A DNA stretch of 7,427 nucleotides, taken from assembly GCA_023264315.1 (NCBI GenBank), contig JALQST010000151.1, positions 1 to 7,427 on the forward strand, read 5' to 3'. The position numbers and the translations under genes were made by a program. Under the pieces are notes generated by a model. The model had not been told where the DNA came from. It saw nothing but the letters and a program-made list of their open reading frames with translations, and made no database searches. This DNA is from Nodosilinea sp. BSH.14 (lineage in GTDB: Bacteria; Cyanobacteriota; Cyanobacteriia; Phormidesmidales; Phormidesmidaceae). Shown piece by piece: positions 5,931-7,427 of this stretch. The first letter of the stretch is position 1. The number at the start of each line of letters is the position of its first letter.

Positions 5931-7427
5931 ATGAGTGAATCCCTTGAGGGGCTGTTTGCCCAAACCCTCGCCCGTCGTAACGTCCTCAAACTTTTTGGAG
6001 TGGGAGGGATTGCGGCGCTGTTGAGCTATTCTCGCCTGAGTAAGCCTCAGCCCATTGTGTTTCAGCAGGATCGGCTGGAATTGCCACTCCAGGTGGGGCG
6101 AGACCTCAAGGCGGTGGTGATTGGCGGTGGCTTGGCCGGATTGGCAGCGGCCTATGAACTCAGCCAGCGTGGCGTGGCGGTAACGTTGATTGAGCGTTCC
6201 CCTCAGTTGGGCGGCAAAGTTGCCAGTTGGCCGATCCAAGTGGGCGACGACCACTTCATGATGGAGCACGGCTTCCACGGCTTTTTCCCGCAGTATTACA
6301 ACCTCTTTAGCCTGGTTAACGAACTAGAGATTCGTCAGAATTTCAAGTCCCTAGACTACTATTCCCTGGTCTACAAAGAGGGCTACGCACCGGAGGTATT
6401 CCGGCCTAGCAACTCGGCCTTTCCCTGGAATGTAGTGGATTTGGCCATTTCCTCCTCCAACCGCCTGAAGTGGGGCATCAACCTCACCCACATGAAACAT
6501 TTGGAGGTATTTCGCGAAATTACAGGCTTCCGCAACCCCCAGAGCTATGATCGATTGGATAACCTGTCCGTGGCGGAATGGGTGGCCGATGACTTCCCGA
6601 AAGGCTTGTATGACCTCTATTTCCTGCCCTTTGCCAAATCCAGCCTGAACGCGCCGGATATGCTCAGCGCTGGCGAGTTGATGCAGTTCTTCCACTTCTA
6701 TTTCTTTGGTAATCCAGAGGGACTGGCCTTCAACGGCACTTGTCAAGACATGGGCCGCTCCCTGGTCGATCCGATGGTGGAGGCGATCAAGGCCAACGGC
6801 GGCGAGGTGTTGACCGGAACCACCGTCAGCCAGGTGCGCTGGGACGAGGGCAAAATTACCGGAATTTCCTACCAAAAGGGCAGCGTGGCCACCAACCCCG
6901 TCCCCTTCTGGGTGGAGCGCACCCCCCTACTCAGCAACGACACCCTAGAATACTTCGGTGCAGGCGACCAGGTCTATTCCCTCGCCCCCGGAGCTAAAAC
7001 GGCCCTCTCCCTCACCTGCACCCACCAGGGCTGTAGCGTTCAGCGCCAGGTAGACACCACCAAAGATGGCTACCTCTGCCCCTGCCACGGTGCCGCCTAC
7101 GCCAGCGATGGAGCCGTTCTGTCTGGCCCCGCCCAGGACAATCTCACCGCCTTCAAAGTGCTGCAACGGGAGGGGGATCGGGTTCAACTGATCGCCGCCA
7201 ATGCCGAGTCCGGCGGCAACCCCAGCCACGACCTCACCGCCGACTACTACATCATGGCGGCGGATATCCCCGGCATCAAGTCCCTCTTTGACCTGTCGGA
7301 GGGCCGCGTGGAGCCCGTCGTTGCTCAACAGGTGGAGGAACTTCAGGTGGCCGATCCCTTCGCCGTGGGCCGCTTCTGGCTGGATCGCGATTTCCCCTGG
7401 GAGCATAGCTGGTTTACCTCCCTCTCC
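5931..7427 (+). CDS. cruE: CruE/CrtU-like aromatic-carotenoid synthase (FAD plus Rieske), partial
   Basis: Resembles the beta-carotene desaturase/methyltransferases (CrtU/CruE) that turn beta-ionone rings into aromatic rings, as on the way to isorenieratene or synechoxanthin. The 499 codons present are cut by the right edge. Residues 62-77 (VVIGGGLAGLAAAYEL) with Glu88 are the FAD-binding Rossmann motif; HGFHGFFPQYYNLF (113-126) and SAGELMQFFHFYFFGNPEGL (246-265) match the CrtU pattern I know. A high-potential-type Rieske [2Fe-2S] domain is nested at about 345-425: CTHQGC (ligands Cys363, His365) and CPCHG (Cys383, His386), with Cys368-Cys385 as the disulphide pair, then the SGPA loop. The flavoprotein resumes at ADYYIMAADIPGIKSLF. 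Residues 14-36 (ARRNVLK plus a hydrophobic run) look like a twin-arginine signal or membrane anchor. No Shine-Dalgarno is evident before the ATG. A different carotenoid-desaturase-like flavoprotein is the main alternative. Confidence 0.8.
   Translation, partial: MSESLEGLFAQTLARRNVLKLFGVGGIAALLSYSRLSKPQPIVFQQDRLELPLQVGRDLKAVVIGGGLAGLAAAYELSQRGVAVTLIERSPQLGGKVASWPIQVGDDHFMMEHGFHGFFPQYYNLFSLVNELEIRQNFKSLDYYSLVYKEGYAPEVFRPSNSAFPWNVVDLAISSSNRLKWGINLTHMKHLEVFREITGFRNPQSYDRLDNLSVAEWVADDFPKGLYDLYFLPFAKSSLNAPDMLSAGELMQFFHFYFFGNPEGLAFNGTCQDMGRSLVDPMVEAIKANGGEVLTGTTVSQVRWDEGKITGISYQKGSVATNPVPFWVERTPLLSNDTLEYFGAGDQVYSLAPGAKTALSLTCTHQGCSVQRQVDTTKDGYLCPCHGAAYASDGAVLSGPAQDNLTAFKVLQREGDRVQLIAANAESGGNPSHDLTADYYIMAADIPGIKSLFDLSEGRVEPVVAQQVEELQVADPFAVGRFWLDRDFPWEHSWFTSLS

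Noticed and set aside
6351..6875. Minus-strand open frame of 174 codons within the carotenoid gene
   Set aside because: Opposite strand of a well-supported coding region with FAD and CrtU motifs; no motifs of its own.
6945..7406. Minus-strand open frame of 153 codons over the Rieske region
   Set aside because: Overlaps the Rieske domain coding sequence completely and is Gly/Val-rich as expected of an antisense shadow.
1..7427. HIP1 palindromes (GCGATCGC) typical of many cyanobacteria
   Set aside because: I found no exact copy by eye. HIP1 density varies between lineages, so absence here does not argue against a cyanobacterial origin.

Overview
The window reads as a piece of chromosome from a GC-rich cyanobacterium, probably a filamentous, Leptolyngbya/Nodosilinea-like lineage. 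The grounds are the cyanobacterial style of the proteins: a Uma2-family protein with a heptad-repeat tail, a NurA nuclease with a four-cysteine insert, and a CruE/CrtU-type aromatic-carotenoid enzyme carrying a Rieske centre. The lineage guess is inference; no rRNA or other phylogenetic marker is present. No tRNA, rRNA, CRISPR array, transposase or integrase was seen.

Layout from left to right: (1) the N-terminal 244 codons of a type IIA topoisomerase A subunit (GyrA/ParC-like) on the minus strand, cut by the left edge; (2) a divergent 254-bp gap, then a stand-alone CheY/DivK-type receiver protein on the plus strand; (3) a Uma2-family PD-(D/E)XK protein (plus) whose C-terminus is a coiled coil encoded by a 21-bp tandem repeat, followed by a GC-rich hairpin; (4) a NurA-domain nuclease (plus); (5) a succinylglutamate desuccinylase/aspartoacylase-family zinc hydrolase (minus) that converges on nurA with the two stop codons directly abutting; (6) an ABC-2 type permease (minus) just upstream of the hydrolase and possibly in one transcript with it; (7) a divergent 241-bp gap containing a perfect 10-bp inverted repeat next to the permease start; (8) the first 499 codons of a CruE/CrtU-like FAD plus Rieske carotenoid enzyme (plus), cut by the right edge.

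The genes do not form one obvious pathway. They look like a housekeeping and accessory chromosomal segment: DNA topology, signalling, two nuclease-fold proteins, a transporter/hydrolase pair and carotenoid aromatisation. The most interesting points are the Rieske domain nested inside a flavoprotein with a twin-arginine-like N-terminus, the AT-rich dyad upstream of the orphan permease, the Cys4 insert in NurA, the receiver protein with an enlarged loop after its phospho-aspartate, and the expandable heptad tail of the Uma2 protein. I see no clear evidence of an entirely new multi-gene system.
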